From Streptomyces sp. NBC_01235 (GTDB lineage: Bacteria > Actinomycetota > Actinomycetes > Streptomycetales > Streptomycetaceae), in contig NZ_CP108513.1 of assembly GCF_035989285.1 (NCBI RefSeq), positions 3,472,001-3,536,000 on the forward strand: a DNA stretch of 64,000 bases. The letters run 5' to 3'. Shown here one piece after another: positions 49,601-59,077 of this stretch (position 1 is its first letter; every line of letters starts with the position of its first letter). Made by a program: the position numbers and the translations under genes. The notes under the pieces are model-generated. The model searched no databases, was not told where the DNA came from, and saw only the letters and a list, made by a program, of their open reading frames with translations.

Positions 49601-52057
49601 GGTCTTCGTGACGTCGATCGTGCGGTCGGCGGAGACGTCCTTGGTGCCGTTCTTGTCGATCACCAGGAAGCCGACGCTGGAGGCCCCGGGCTTCAGCTTG
49701 ACGTAGGCGAAGGCCCCGTACGCGTCCCGGCCGACGAAGGGGTGGCTGTCGGGCCAGTTCGTCGACTCGCCGTCGGCGAGGTCGCCCCAGGCGTACAGGC
49801 CCCAGTCGGTGTAGTCGCCGTCGGTGCGCTGGTAGTGGACGATCGCGTAGTCGCGGGAGGAGGCGGTGGGGATCTCCTCGGCGGGCGGGGTACCGGTGAC
49901 GGACTCCGCCGTGGCGCTCGCCGTCCGCCCGGCCGAGTCGATCACGACCGCCTTGTAGCGCAGGGCAGTACCCGCCGGTACGTCCTTGCCGATGGTCTGG
50001 GTGACCTTGTAGGGGGCGTGGTCGGCGGAGCCGAGGGTCTGCCACTTGCCGGTGCCGACCTGGGCGGCGAAGACGACCCGGTTGAGCTGCCCGCCCTCGA
50101 CGTCGGCGCTCAGCTCGACGGTGCCGGTGGCTCCGGTGGCCGGGGCCTTGAGGGTGAGCGTCGGCTGGGTGGCGGGCTTGGCGAGACGGCCGGCCGCCTT
50201 CAGGACGATCGCGGAACCGGCCGGGACGGTGACGGTGATCTTCTTGTCGGCGCCGGCCTTGGCGGTGGCGTCGGTGCCGTAGATCCCGGCGTACGTCATG
50301 TTCGCCGAGCCGGCGGCGAAGGTCGCCGTCTTCGCCTCGTCCGAGTTGTTGAAGGCGACGACGTACTCGGTGCCCGACTTGGCGTCGGTGCGCGAGAAAG
50401 CGTAGACACCCGCGCCGTCCGCCGCGTACCGCTCGGTCTGGACACCGTCCGTGAGGGCCGGGTTGGCCTTGCGGAGCTTGGCGAGTGCGGCGATCTGCCG
50501 GTACAGCGGGGCGCTCGTGTCGTAGGCGTCGCTCGCGTGGGTGCGGTCGGTGCCGATCTCGTCGTCGTCGAGATAGTCGGTGACCTTGGACGCGAACAGC
50601 GTCTGGCGAGCGTCCTTGTCACCGCCCGAGCCGGTGAAGCCCTGCTCGTCGCCGTAGTAGACGACGGGGTTGCCGCGGCTGAGGAACATCAGCTCGTTGG
50701 CGAGCTTGTCCTTGGCCAGGAGTTCCGCATCCGTGGCCTTGGGGTTGTCCTGGTTCAGGAAGTACCCGATGCGGCCCATGTCGTGGTTGCCGAGGAAGGT
50801 GACCTGCTCGTACGCGTTGGCCTTGTCGGTCGTGTACTTGTAGTCGTCGCCGAAGACCGAGGCCAGCTTCTGGGCGCTGCCGCCCTGCGAGGCGTACTGC
50901 CGGGCCGCCTCCTGGAAGGGGAAGTCGAGCGTGGCGTCGAGGCGGCCCTGGGTGACGTACGGCGAGGTGATCGACGTGTCGGCGGAGTAGACCTCACCGA
51001 ACATGAAGAAGTCGTCGCGGCCCTGCCTGGCCGCGTACGCGTCGAGCGCCGTCGCCCACTGGGTCCAGAACTCCATGTTCACGTGCTTCACGGTGTCGAT
51101 CCGGAAGCCGTCGATGTCGAAGTCCCTGACCCAGCGCTGGTAGATCTTCTCCATCCCGCTGACGACCTCGGGACGCTCGGTCCACAGGTCGTCGAGACCC
51201 GAGAAGTCTCCGTATGTGGTCGACTCGCCGGCGTACGTCGAGTCGCCGCGGTTGTGGTACATCGTGGGGTCGTTGAGCCAGGACGGGACCTTGGCGTTCT
51301 TCTTCGCGGCGGCGACCGTCGGGGTGCGCGGGAAGGAGTCGGCGTCGACGGCCGGGAACCTGTTGCCGCCGCCGTCCGCGTAGTCGGCGTCGTCGAAGGG
51401 CTCGCCGTCCTCGGTCAGGTACGGGAACGCCCCCTTGGACAGGTAGTCGTAGGACTTCTCTTCATAGTCGACGACATCGGCGGTGTGGTTGGTGATGACG
51501 TCGAAGAAGACCTTCATGCCCTTGGCGTGCGCCTTGGAGACGAGGGTCTCCAGGTCCTTGTTGGTGCCGAAGTGCGGGTCGACCTGGGTGAAGTCGGTGA
51601 TCCAGTAACCGTGGTAGCCGGCGGAGGCGTTGTTTCCCGTCCCCTGCACGGGCTGGTTCTTGAAGATCGGGGCCATCCAGATGGCGGTGGTGCCGAGGCC
51701 CTTGATGTAGTCGAGGCGCCGGGTCAGGCCCTTGAGGTCGCCGCCCTGGTAGAAGCCCTTGTCGGTGGGGTCGTAACCGGTTGTGAGACGTGAACCGGTC
51801 AGTCCGCCGGTGTCGTTGGAGGCGTCCCCGTTCGCGAAACGGTCCGGCATGACGAAGTAGAACTGCTCACGCGTGTCGTCGTGCCGGGCGGGGGCCGAGG
51901 CCAGCTTCGCGTCGGAGGGCGGCGGGGGCGGGCTGTCCGCGTGGGCCGCGAGGGGCTGGACGAGGGCTGCGGCGAGCGCGGTCACGGTGACGGCCGCGAC
52001 CCGTCTGGCGTGTGTCGCGGTGCGGCGCGTCGAGGGCGCCGGCCATCTCGGTATCAC
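46637..52057 (-). CDS. pulA: Secreted amylopullulanase (alpha-amylase + pullulanase)
   Basis: 1806 residues from GTG 52057 with AAGGAG upstream. The signal peptide ends near AHA-DSPPPPP (~residue 41). Residues ~65-620 are a complete GH13 alpha-amylase: Asp321 (GFRIDTVKH), Glu355 (MFGEVYS), Asp426 (LGNHDMG). Two CBM41-like starch-binding repeats follow (HYQRTDGDYTDWGLYAW and HYHRADGNYDGWGLHVW), then an N-domain (LAVWAPTAQKVSLELDG) and a pullulanase: YNWGYDPYHYTVPEGSYA, Asp1411 (GFRFDLMGHH), Glu1448 (YGEGWNFGE), Asp1581 (DAHDNES). It should cut alpha-1,4 and alpha-1,6 bonds of starch. It is divergent from a CBM20 amylase and shares its control region. Confidence 0.95.
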   Translation of the reverse strand: MIPRWPAPSTRRTATHARRVAAVTVTALAAALVQPLAAHADSPPPPPSDAKLASAPARHDDTREQFYFVMPDRFANGDASNDTGGLTGSRLTTGYDPTDKGFYQGGDLKGLTRRLDYIKGLGTTAIWMAPIFKNQPVQGTGNNASAGYHGYWITDFTQVDPHFGTNKDLETLVSKAHAKGMKVFFDVITNHTADVVDYEEKSYDYLSKGAFPYLTEDGEPFDDADYADGGGNRFPAVDADSFPRTPTVAAAKKNAKVPSWLNDPTMYHNRGDSTYAGESTTYGDFSGLDDLWTERPEVVSGMEKIYQRWVRDFDIDGFRIDTVKHVNMEFWTQWATALDAYAARQGRDDFFMFGEVYSADTSITSPYVTQGRLDATLDFPFQEAARQYASQGGSAQKLASVFGDDYKYTTDKANAYEQVTFLGNHDMGRIGYFLNQDNPKATDAELLAKDKLANELMFLSRGNPVVYYGDEQGFTGSGGDKDARQTLFASKVTDYLDDDEIGTDRTHASDAYDTSAPLYRQIAALAKLRKANPALTDGVQTERYAADGAGVYAFSRTDAKSGTEYVVAFNNSDEAKTATFAAGSANMTYAGIYGTDATAKAGADKKITVTVPAGSAIVLKAAGRLAKPATQPTLTLKAPATGATGTVELSADVEGGQLNRVVFAAQVGTGKWQTLGSADHAPYKVTQTIGKDVPAGTALRYKAVVIDSAGRTASATAESVTGTPPAEEIPTASSRDYAIVHYQRTDGDYTDWGLYAWGDLADGESTNWPDSHPFVGRDAYGAFAYVKLKPGASSVGFLVIDKNGTKDVSADRTIDVTKTGEVWIEQGKEAVRTEKPDDYPAQDTAKAVLHYHRADGNYDGWGLHVWTGAANPTEWSHPLKPVRTDAYGAVFEVPLTAGATSLSYILHKGDDKDLPSDQSLDLTANGHEVWLLNGQEKYLLPQPAGSAAALDLSTSKAVWIDRNTVAWNGSEAAASTQLLYSRDGVIAVADGRLTGAAKWLRLTKTALTDAQKAKYPHLKAYTAWSVDPRDRDRVREALSGQVVATQRAVNGAVSAATGVQIAGVLDDLYAGAATARLGPTFHNGRPTLAVWAPTAQKVSLELDGSTVAMKRDAGTGVWSVTGPKSWKNKAYRYVVTVWAPSVRKVVTNKVTDPYSVALTTDSARSLVVDLDDRSLAPGGWSALGKPKAVPLKDARIQELHVRDFSVADPTVPAKDRGAYLAFTDKDSDGSKHLRELAAAGTSYVHLLPVFDIATIPENKADQAVTDCDLASYPAASEKQQECVAASAAKDAYNWGYDPYHYTVPEGSYASDPDGTARTVEFRKMVQALNRDGLGVVMDVVYNHTAASGQAQASVLDRIVPGYYQRLLADGSVATSTCCANTATENAMMGKLVVDSVVTWAKEYKVDGFRFDLMGHHPKANILAVRKALDALTLAKDGVDGRKIILYGEGWNFGEVADDARFVQATQKNMAGTGVATFSDRARDAVRGGGPFDEDPGVQGFASGLYTDPNSSTSNGTSAQQKARLLHYQDLIKVGLSGNLAAYRFTDTDGHEVTGAGVDYNGAPAGYADAPGDALAYVDAHDNESLFDALAYKLPAGTSASDRSRMQVLALATAALSQGPALSQAGTDLLRSKSLDRNSFDSGDWFNAIHWNCAAGNGFGRGLPPAADNASKWPYAKPLLTTVGVGCPQITATSAAYQDLLRIRTTEKTFSLGTAAQVQSALSFPLSGKDETPGVITMELGDLVVVFNATPTTQEQTVDALAGTGYRLHPVQAAGTDATVKTSSYEAESGTFAVPGRTVAVFSRTTP

Positions 52058-52153
52058 AGGCGGGAACTCCTTGCGATTACGGCTCTCTTGGGTCCGACCC
52101 CGATGCCGCGGGACGGCTTCGTCGCCGGGTGCCCGCGTGACCGTATCGCTGAC

Positions 52154-52191
52154 GCAAGGTTTACAGCAAGAGCCTTGCAATTCACAGCAAG
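52154..52191. promoter_or_regulatory. GCAAG/CTTGC cluster between pullulanase and amylase genes
   Basis: GCAAG occurs at 52154, 52166 and 52187, and CTTGC at 52174-52178; GCAAG-AGC-CTTGC makes a direct inverted pair. Elements of this type (TGCAAG/CTTGCA) are the known MalR/Reg1-type sites of Streptomyces amylase and malE promoters, and the same motif recurs upstream of malE and malR here. Confidence 0.65.
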
Positions 52192-52300
52192 AACTTTCAC
52201 CTGGACCTTGACGTGCCCTTCTCAACTCCCCCACGCTCACCACTTGTTGAAACCCGAACCCGGAATCGAAACCCCCCGGGAAACCCTTTCGGAGCCGCAG

Positions 52301-54370
52301 ATGACCACCAGACACCACCCCCCGGGTGTCCTACGGCGCACAGCCAGTGCCGCGGCCGCCGCCGCACTGGCCCTCGCCGGAGCGATCGCCCTGCCCGCCG
52401 CCTCCGCCCGGGCGGACACCACTACCTCCGGCGACGTGATCGCCAACCTGTGGGAGTACAACTGGAACTCGGTCGCGTCCGAGTGCACAGACGTGCTCGG
52501 ACCGAACGGCTACGGCGCGGTGTGGGTGGCCCCGCCGGCCGAGTCGCTGAAGCAGTCCACCTACTACTGGTGGGACGTCTACCAGCCGTACTCGTACAAC
52601 CTGAACGGCCGCTTCGGGACGGCGGCCCAGTTCGCGTCGATGGTCACGGCCTGCCACAACGCCGGCCTCAAGGTCTACACGGACGCGGTCGTCAACCACA
52701 CCGCCGCGCAGACCGGCGTCGGCTACAACGGCACGACGATCACCAACAAGTACGACACCCCGGACTGGGACCCGGCCGACTACCACACCTCGGCGGAGTG
52801 CAACGACTCCGACCTGATCATCGACGACTGGTCCAACCTCAGCGAGATCCAGAACTGCGAACTGCTGGGCCTGCCCGACCTGAAGACCGAGAACGACCAC
52901 GTCCGCTCGGGCATCGCCGCCTACCTGAACAAGCAGATCGCCCTGGGTGTCGACGGTTTCCGCATCGACGCCGCCAAGCACATGCCGGTCGCCGACCTCA
53001 ACGCGATCTGGGCGAAACTCGACAACACGACGTCGGGCGCGGACCCGTACGTCTTCCAGGAGGTGTACCCGGGCTCGACCCCGGCGGCCTCCGACTACTA
53101 CGCCTCGGGCGACGTCCTGGACTTCACCTACGCGAGCAGGCTGAAGTCGGCGTTCCAGGGGAACGTCAGCGACCTGTCCTCCCTGGAGAGCGGCGGCATC
53201 CTCCCGGCCGCCGACTCGGTGTCCTTCGTGACCAACCACGACACCGAGCGCAACGGTCTGCACTTGAGCTACAAGGACGGCGACACCTACCGGCTCGCCA
53301 ACGTCTTCGAGCTGGCCTACAAGTGGGCGACCCCGACGATCTACTCGGGCTTCGAGTGGTCCTCCTCCGACCAGGCCCCGCCGAACTCGAACGGCTTCGT
53401 CACGAACACCGACTGCTCCAGCGGCTGGTACTGCCTCCAGCGCGACACCGCGATCGCCGGCATGGTGAAGTGGCACAACGCGGTGGGCTCGGCGGCCGTC
53501 GCCAACTGGTCGACGAAGTCGTCGAACGTGATCGGCTTCGCCCGCGGCACCGGCGGCTACATCGCCCTCAACAACGGTTCCTCGGCGGCCACGTACACCT
53601 TCGCGACCGGCATGGCCGACGGGACGTACGCGAACGTCGTCGACAACGGCGCGACGACGGTGACGGTGACGGGCGGGAACGCCACGCTCACCGTTCCGGC
53701 GAAGAGCGCGATCGCCTTCTACAACGGCGCGTTCACCCCGTGCACCACCTGCGAGCCCGGCGACGGCGGATCGACGTCCACGGTGAGCGCGACCTTCAAC
53801 GAGTACGCGTCGACGACGAGCGGCACGAACGCCTACGTGGTCGGCTCGATCGCGGCGCTGGGCGGCTGGGACACGTCCAAGGCGATCCAGCTGTCGTCCG
53901 CCGGCTACCCGATCTGGTCGGGGGAGGTGAGCGTGCCGATCAACACGTCGTTCGAGTACAAGTACGTCAAGAAGGACTCGTCCGGGAACGTGACCTGGGA
54001 GTCCAACGCCAACAGGTCGGCAGCGAGCACGACTTCGGCGCTCACTCTCGACAACTCCTGGAACGTGGCGAGCGCGAGCGCCACCGACGTCACCTTCAAC
54101 GTCAGCGCGACGACGAGTCTGGGCACCAACGTCTACGTCGTCGGGTCCCTCGCCTCCCTGGGCTCCTGGAACACGAGCGACGCGATCCCGCTGTCGTCCG
54201 CGTCGTATCCGACGTGGAGCAAGACGGTCATCGTCCCCAAGAGCACGGCCTTCGAGTACAAGTTCCTGAAAAAGGACAGCTCGGGGAACGTGACCTGGGA
54301 GTCCGGGACGAACCGCTCGTACACGACGGGCAGTTCGTCCGGATACTCGACGAGCGACACCTGGAAGTGA
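52301..54370 (+). CDS. Secreted alpha-amylase with two CBM20 domains
   Basis: 689 residues from ATG 52301 with GGAGCC upstream. The signal peptide ends near SARA-DTTTSG (~residue 37). The GH13 catalytic domain has VNHTAAQ, Asp223 ([12 protein letters not shown]), Glu254 (VFQEVYPG) and Asp314 ([10 protein letters not shown]). After a CEPGDGGSTST linker come two tandem CBM20 starch-binding domains, VSATFNEYASTTSGTNAYVV and VTFNVSATTSLGTNVYVV, each with SFEYKYVKKD- or FEYKFLKKD-type motifs. It hydrolyses internal alpha-1,4 bonds of granular starch. The second CBM20 is a clear duplication of the first. Confidence 0.95.
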   Translation: MTTRHHPPGVLRRTASAAAAAALALAGAIALPAASARADTTTSGDVIANLWEYNWNSVASECTDVLGPNGYGAVWVAPPAESLKQSTYYWWDVYQPYSYNLNGRFGTAAQFASMVTACHNAGLKVYTDAVVNHTAAQTGVGYNGTTITNKYDTPDWDPADYHTSAECNDSDLIIDDWSNLSEIQNCELLGLPDLKTENDHVRSGIAAYLNKQIALGVDGFRIDAAKHMPVADLNAIWAKLDNTTSGADPYVFQEVYPGSTPAASDYYASGDVLDFTYASRLKSAFQGNVSDLSSLESGGILPAADSVSFVTNHDTERNGLHLSYKDGDTYRLANVFELAYKWATPTIYSGFEWSSSDQAPPNSNGFVTNTDCSSGWYCLQRDTAIAGMVKWHNAVGSAAVANWSTKSSNVIGFARGTGGYIALNNGSSAATYTFATGMADGTYANVVDNGATTVTVTGGNATLTVPAKSAIAFYNGAFTPCTTCEPGDGGSTSTVSATFNEYASTTSGTNAYVVGSIAALGGWDTSKAIQLSSAGYPIWSGEVSVPINTSFEYKYVKKDSSGNVTWESNANRSAASTTSALTLDNSWNVASASATDVTFNVSATTSLGTNVYVVGSLASLGSWNTSDAIPLSSASYPTWSKTVIVPKSTAFEYKFLKKDSSGNVTWESGTNRSYTTGSSSGYSTSDTWK

Positions 54371-54411
54371 GCGGACTCACCAGGTGGAGTTCGTCTGCGT
54401 GAGCAGTCCCA

Positions 54412-54447
54412 GCCGCCACGGCATTGTGCTGTACGGGCCGTGGCGGC
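54412..54447. terminator. Hairpin between convergent amylase genes
   Basis: GCCGCCACGGC (54412-54422) pairs perfectly with GCCGTGGCGGC (54437-54447). The remaining bases of 54371-54551 show no gene. Confidence 0.7.
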
Positions 54448-54551
54448 CGGGTCCAGGCCCTGGTAGAGGTACCGGAGGCGGCACGGGTTGACGGTGAGGT
54501 CTGGTCGGTGCCGGTGCGGACCGAACAGTGCGCGGTACGCGAGGAGGAAAC

Positions 54552-55940
54552 TCAGCAGCTCGACCTGCCGGCGTAGATCGCCAGGGCCGTGTCGGCGCCG
54601 AGGGTCGCCGTGAACCGGCCCGAGCTGTTCACGGTCACGCTCGTGTTGTTCTGAACGTTGCAGTAGACGCCTGCGGGGAGGGACGTCTGATACGTCCGGC
54701 CGAGGGAACCGCTCTCGTGGTTGATGGCGACGTACCCCTTGTTCCCCCGCCCGAAGGCGATCGCGTCGCCCCCGTTGTCCCACCAGTCGGTGACCGACTC
54801 GCCCCGGGTGGCGTTGCGGAAGGCGACCATCGACTTGATCTCCGGCCAGGCGTGCTGGCACTTCCAGCCGTCCTGCCAGCAGGCGGTCACCGCACCGCCG
54901 TTGGGCGGCCCCGCGTCCGCGTCGGACCACTCGTATCCGGAGTTGATGTCCGGGGCGCCGTACGGATGGGCCAGCATGAAGACGTTGGCGAGCGTGTAGT
55001 TCGCCCCGTCCTTGTAGTTGAGGGTCGACCCGTTGCGCTCGGTGTCGTGGTTGTCGACGAACACACCCGCGACGGAGCCGCTCATGTACCCCCAGCCCTC
55101 GCCGTAGTTCTTCAGGTAGGCGAGGTTCTCGTTGTTGAAGACCCGCTTGAGGTCGTAGGCGTAGCGGAACTCCTGGACGTCGCCGTTGCCCGTGTACTCG
55201 GTGGGCTGGACCGCCTCGCCGCTGCCGTAGATGACCTCCTGCTTCCAGTACACGCTCGTGTCGGTCAGCCGCGACTTGATGTTGGCGAGGTCGGCGGTGT
55301 CGATGTGCTTGGCCGCGTCGATGCGGAAGCCGTCGACGCCGAGGGTGAGCAGGTCGTTCATGTACCCGGCGATGGTCTTGCGGACGTACTCCTCACCGGT
55401 GTCCAGGTCCGCGAGGCCGACGAGTTCGCAGTGCTGGACGTTCCAGCGGTCGCTGTAGTTGGTGACCTGCGAGGTGCAGTCGTCGAAGTCGGCGGAGGAG
55501 TAGAGGCCCGGGTAGTTGTACTTCGTGTACGAAGACCCGCCGGTCCCGGTGCCGCTGCCCGCCGACATGTGGTTGACGACGGTGTCGACGACGACCTTCA
55601 CACCCGCCGCGTGGCAGGTGTTCACCATGTTCTGGAACGCCGTACGGTCCCCGAGCCGCCCCGCGATCTTGTAGCTGACCGGCTGGTACGACGTCCACCA
55701 CTGCGAGCCCTGTATGTGCTCGGCGGGCGGGGAGACCTGGACGTATCCGTAGCCGGCCGGGCCGAGCGTGTTGGTGCACTCCTTGGCGACCGAGGCGAAG
55801 TTCCACTCGAAGAGGACGGCGGTGACGTCCTTCGTGCCGGGCGGGGAGGCGTACGCGGCGCCGGGGACGAGGACGGCGGCCGCGGCGGCCGCGGCGGCCG
55901 TGAGGGCGACCGCCCCTGAAACGATTCTGCTGCTTGCCAT
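54552..55940 (-). CDS. Secreted alpha-amylase, catalytic domain only
   Basis: 462 residues from ATG 55940 with AAGGAA upstream; a second in-frame ATG lies six codons earlier (55958). The signal peptide ends near [13 protein letters not shown]13 residues are Asp208 ([12 protein letters not shown]), Glu235 (WKQEVIYG) and Asp299 ([11 protein letters not shown]). It has [18 protein letters not shown] at the start and a short beta-rich C-domain ([13 protein letters not shown] type). Unlike the neighbouring amylase it has no starch-binding domain, so it may act on soluble starch. It is convergent with that gene. Confidence 0.94.
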   Translation of the reverse strand: MASSRIVSGAVALTAAAAAAAAVLVPGAAYASPPGTKDVTAVLFEWNFASVAKECTNTLGPAGYGYVQVSPPAEHIQGSQWWTSYQPVSYKIAGRLGDRTAFQNMVNTCHAAGVKVVVDTVVNHMSAGSGTGTGGSSYTKYNYPGLYSSADFDDCTSQVTNYSDRWNVQHCELVGLADLDTGEEYVRKTIAGYMNDLLTLGVDGFRIDAAKHIDTADLANIKSRLTDTSVYWKQEVIYGSGEAVQPTEYTGNGDVQEFRYAYDLKRVFNNENLAYLKNYGEGWGYMSGSVAGVFVDNHDTERNGSTLNYKDGANYTLANVFMLAHPYGAPDINSGYEWSDADAGPPNGGAVTACWQDGWKCQHAWPEIKSMVAFRNATRGESVTDWWDNGGDAIAFGRGNKGYVAINHESGSLGRTYQTSLPAGVYCNVQNNTSVTVNSSGRFTATLGADTALAIYAGRSSC

Positions 55941-55964
55941 GTGGGGTTCCTTCGTCATTGAAGG

Positions 55965-56056
55965 CTCTTGCTGAAATCTTTCAGAAACCTTGCGGTGGCG
56001 AGATGTTAAAGGCCCGTCACCCAAAAGGGCAGCGGGCCGTGTGAAAGATCTGCAAG
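55965..56056. promoter_or_regulatory. CTTGC/TGCAAG elements upstream of the second amylase
   Basis: CTCTTGCTG at 55965-55973, CCTTGCGG at 55988-55995 and CTGCAAG at 56050-56056 lie in the 137-bp gap between the amylase start and the AraC gene. They match the MalR/Reg1-type motif of the malE region, though less regularly. Confidence 0.5.
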
Positions 56057-56077
56057 AAGTTACCGAGTGACGGACCG

Positions 56078-57067
56078 TCAGGCAGGGGTCTTCATCAGCG
56101 CCTGGATCCGGTACTCGCTGGGAGAGACCCCGTAGGCGGCCCCGAAGGCGCGGGTGAAGTCCGAGGCGCGGGGGAAGCCCCAACGGGCGCCGACGGCGTG
56201 GATCGGCGTGGCGCGCAGCGAGGGGTGCGCGAGGTCGCGGCGGGCCCCCTCCAGCCGTTGGGTGCGGATCCAGGCCGCGACGCTCTCTCCATCTGCCTCC
56301 TGCTGGAAGATCCGGTGCAGGTAGCTGAGGGAGATGTGGTGCGCGGCGGCGATCACGGGGGGTGTCAGCTCGGGGTCGTGCAGGTTCTGCCGGATGAACG
56401 CCCGGATGCGCTCGGCCATGGCCCGTCGGCGGGTCTCCGGCGACAGGGCGGCCTCCGCTTCGAGAAGCTGGGCGAACCAGGCCGACAGCAGGTCGAGCAC
56501 CACCGTACCCAGGCGTGCCGCGTCGGACGGCTGGAGGGTCTCGGCCTGACGGTCCAGAGCGACGAGGAACTCCGCCAGCATGGCGCCCATGCCCTCCCGC
56601 CCGGGCAGCCCCCGACCGAGCAGCTCCCGTACCCGGTGCGGCGGCAGAGGGAGCAGCACCTTGGGGAAGTCCACGCCCACTCCCCTGAGGGCACTGCGGT
56701 CCCGGTCGTCCGTCGGCCGCAGGTCGAAAGGCTGTGAGCCGTCTGTCAGATGCAGGTCACGTGGGCCGAAGGTGTCGGTCCGTCCGGCGTGGTCGAGCAT
56801 CAGCGCTCCGTCGAGCAGCAGCGTGAGGTGATACGTCCCGGGGTCGGACCGGCGCGCCGTCTTCGGGCTCCGCCAGTAGCGCGTCGGCAGAAACGACAAC
56901 GGCAGCACGGTCACCGGCCCCAGCTCCATGACCCGGCCCTCGGCCCAGAAGTCGGCGGCGTGGGCACTGGCCATCTCGCTCGAGCGCGTCCGACCGACGA
57001 CTTCCCGCCAGTGTTCGAACCTCTCCCCCGCAGGCACGTCCTCGCTCCGAAAGACGGTCCCGATCAT
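56078..57067 (-). CDS. AraC-family transcriptional regulator
   Basis: 329 residues. The N-terminal ~200 residues are a ligand or cupin-like region of the AraC_binding_2 type ([45 protein letters not shown]). The C-terminal HTH_18 reads [21 protein letters not shown] and [20 protein letters not shown]. It sits on the same strand upstream of the amylase gene but with the amylase control region between them, so regulation of the starch genes is possible but unproven. A start at ATG 57067 fits. Confidence 0.85.
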   Translation of the reverse strand: MIGTVFRSEDVPAGERFEHWREVVGRTRSSEMASAHAADFWAEGRVMELGPVTVLPLSFLPTRYWRSPKTARRSDPGTYHLTLLLDGALMLDHAGRTDTFGPRDLHLTDGSQPFDLRPTDDRDRSALRGVGVDFPKVLLPLPPHRVRELLGRGLPGREGMGAMLAEFLVALDRQAETLQPSDAARLGTVVLDLLSAWFAQLLEAEAALSPETRRRAMAERIRAFIRQNLHDPELTPPVIAAAHHISLSYLHRIFQQEADGESVAAWIRTQRLEGARRDLAHPSLRATPIHAVGARWGFPRASDFTRAFGAAYGVSPSEYRIQALMKTPA

Positions 57068-57133
57068 CGCGCGCCCTCTCCGCTGCCCCCTGCCGGTGTT
57101 GTTGCCGACATCCTTCCACGCAGGGTGAGCACG

Positions 57134-57192
57134 AGGGCCTGCCCCTTCCCTCAGGAGCGGCAGGCCCTGTCCTCAGGGGTGGCAGGCCCTGT
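57134..57192 (-). terminator. Hairpin and direct repeat after aglA
   Basis: AGGGCCTGCC (57134-57143) pairs with GGCAGGCCCT (57159-57168). A 21-bp imperfect tandem repeat ending in GGCAGGCCCTGT covers 57150-57170 and 57172-57192. It lies just beyond the aglA stop. Confidence 0.6.
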
Positions 57193-57201
57193 GACGGTCC
57201 G

Positions 57202-58890
57202 TCAGCCGGTCGTCCACCACACCGTCGTGTCGGCCGGAACCTTCGCCTCCCCGTCCGTCTCGGCCACCTCGCCGCTGGCGAGCAGGACACGGCCGTACGC
57301 CGGGATCCGTACCGACTCCCCCGTCGTGTTGGCGACGCACACGAACTCCCCGCGCCGGAAGGCGAGGACGCCCTCCGGGGCCTTCAGCCACTCCACCGAG
57401 TCGCCCGCGCCCAGGTCGGGCTGGGAGCGGCGGGCGGCGAGGGCCGAGCGGTAGAGCTCCAGGGTCGAGCCCGGGACCCCCGTCTGGGCCTCCACGCTCA
57501 ACTCGCCCCAGTTGGCCGGCTGGGGCAGCCAGCTGCCGCCGTCACCGAAGCCGTAGGACGAGCCCTCGCGTGTCCACGGGATCGGGACGCGGCAGCCGTC
57601 GCGGAAGCCGTCCTGGCCCGCCCCGCGGAAGTAGGCGGGGTCCTGGCGGACTTCGTCGGGGAGGTCGACGACGTCCGGGAGGCCGAGTTCCTCGCCCTGG
57701 TAGACGTACGCCGAGCCGGGGAGCGCCAGCATCAGCAGCGTCGCCGCCCGTGCGCGGCGCAGCCCGAGCTCGCGGTCACCCGCCGTACGGATCTGGGTGC
57801 CGAGGCCGGGCGGGTTGGCGAAGCGGGTCGTGTGGCGGGTGACGTCGTGGTTGGAGAGGACCCAGGTGGCGGGGGCGCCGACCGGGCGCATCGCCTCCAG
57901 GGTGCGGTCGATGACCTGTCGCAGCTCCTTCGCGTCCCACTCCGTGGCCAGGTACTGGAAGTTGAAGGCCTGATGGAGTTCGTCGGGACGGACGTAGTTC
58001 GCCGTTCGTTCCACCGTCGGCGTCCAGGCCTCCGCCACGAAGATGCGCTCGCCGGAGTACTCGTCGAGGATCAACCGCCACTGGCGGTAGATCTCGTGGA
58101 CGCCGTCCTGGTCGAAGAACGGCATGACATCGTTGCCCAGCAGCTTGAGTTGCTCGTGGGAGCCGAGGTCGGGCAGGCCTTCCGCCTTCACCAGGCCGTG
58201 GGCGACGTCGATGCGGAAGCCGTCGACGCCCATGTCGAGCCAGAAGCGCAGGATGGAGCGGAACTCGTCGCCGACGGCCGGGTGTTCCCAGTTGAAGTCG
58301 GGCTGTTCGGGGGCGAAGAGGTGGAGGTACCACTCGCCGGGGGTGCCGTCCGGCTCGGTGACCCGGGTCCAGGCCGGGCCGCCGAAGATGGACTCCCAGT
58401 CGTTGGGCGGGAGTTCGCCGTTCTTCCCCCTCCCCTGGCGGAAGTGGTAGCGGTCCCGGAGGGACGAGCCGGGGCCTTCCCGCAGCGCCCGCTTGAACCA
58501 CTCGTGCTGGTCGGAGGAGTGGTTCGGGACCAGGTCGACGATGATCCTGAGGCCGAGTTCGCGGGCGTCACGGATGAGGGCGTCGGCGTCCAGGAGGTTG
58601 CCGAACATCGGGTCGACCTCGCGGTAGTCGGCCACGTCGTAGCCGGCGTCGGCCTGCGGGGAGGCGTAGAAGGGGCTGAGCCACACGGCGTCCACGCCGA
58701 GGTCGCGCAGGTGGGGGAGGCGGGAGCGTACGCCTTCCAGGTCGCCCATGCCGTCGCCGTTGCTGTCGGCGAAGCTGCGCGGGTACACCTGGTAGATCAC
58801 CGCGTCCCGCCACCAGTCGCGGCGCTTGGCGACGGTGGCGACGGCCGAGGTGGGGGTGGGGGCCGGGGCTGCGGAGGGCTGCTGGCTCAT
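57202..58890 (-). CDS. aglA: Cytoplasmic alpha-glucosidase of the maltodextrin system
   Basis: 562 residues from ATG 58890 with AAGGAC 7 nt upstream; an in-frame ATG at 58923 lacks such a site. WWRDAVIYQVYPRSFADSNG, GDLEGVRSRL and PNHSSDQHEWF place it in the GH13 exo-alpha-glucosidase group. Catalytic residues are Asp228 (GFRIDVAHG), Glu287 (FVAEAWTP) and Asp349 (LSNHDVTRH). No signal peptide, so it should hydrolyse imported maltose and maltodextrins to glucose. It follows malG with a 190-bp gap containing a long hairpin, at the end of the malEFG transcript. Confidence 0.93.
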   Translation of the reverse strand: MSQQPSAAPAPTPTSAVATVAKRRDWWRDAVIYQVYPRSFADSNGDGMGDLEGVRSRLPHLRDLGVDAVWLSPFYASPQADAGYDVADYREVDPMFGNLLDADALIRDARELGLRIIVDLVPNHSSDQHEWFKRALREGPGSSLRDRYHFRQGRGKNGELPPNDWESIFGGPAWTRVTEPDGTPGEWYLHLFAPEQPDFNWEHPAVGDEFRSILRFWLDMGVDGFRIDVAHGLVKAEGLPDLGSHEQLKLLGNDVMPFFDQDGVHEIYRQWRLILDEYSGERIFVAEAWTPTVERTANYVRPDELHQAFNFQYLATEWDAKELRQVIDRTLEAMRPVGAPATWVLSNHDVTRHTTRFANPPGLGTQIRTAGDRELGLRRARAATLLMLALPGSAYVYQGEELGLPDVVDLPDEVRQDPAYFRGAGQDGFRDGCRVPIPWTREGSSYGFGDGGSWLPQPANWGELSVEAQTGVPGSTLELYRSALAARRSQPDLGAGDSVEWLKAPEGVLAFRRGEFVCVANTTGESVRIPAYGRVLLASGEVAETDGEAKVPADTTVWWTTG

Positions 58891-58957
58891 GGCGTCCTTG
58901 GTACGTAACGGGGTTGTGGTCATGGGGTGTTGGGGGGGGCAGGCGGCGGGTGGATGA

Positions 58958-59028
58958 GGCGGCCGCGGTGTCAGCGGGGTCTGGGGGTCTCCCCCGGCCG
59001 GAGGCTGGGGGAGGACACCGCGGCCGCC
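58958..59028 (-). terminator. Long hairpin between malG and aglA
   Basis: 15-bp perfect arms GGCGGCCGCGGTGTC and GACACCGCGGCCGCC (58958-58972, 59014-59028) flank a loop that itself holds a GGGGGTCTCCCCC-type Streptomyces repeat. It may end the malEFG transcript or limit aglA expression. Confidence 0.65.
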
Positions 59029-59077
59029 ACCCGCGCGGTCAGGCGCGCGGGATTCTCAGGTGGGTCACCAGGGCCGC

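Noticed and set aside
54371..54551. Minus-strand reading LTVNPCRLRYLYQGLDPAATA between the two amylase genes
   Set aside because: It joins into the antisense of an amylase, has no start or family match, and the interval is explained by a shared terminator.
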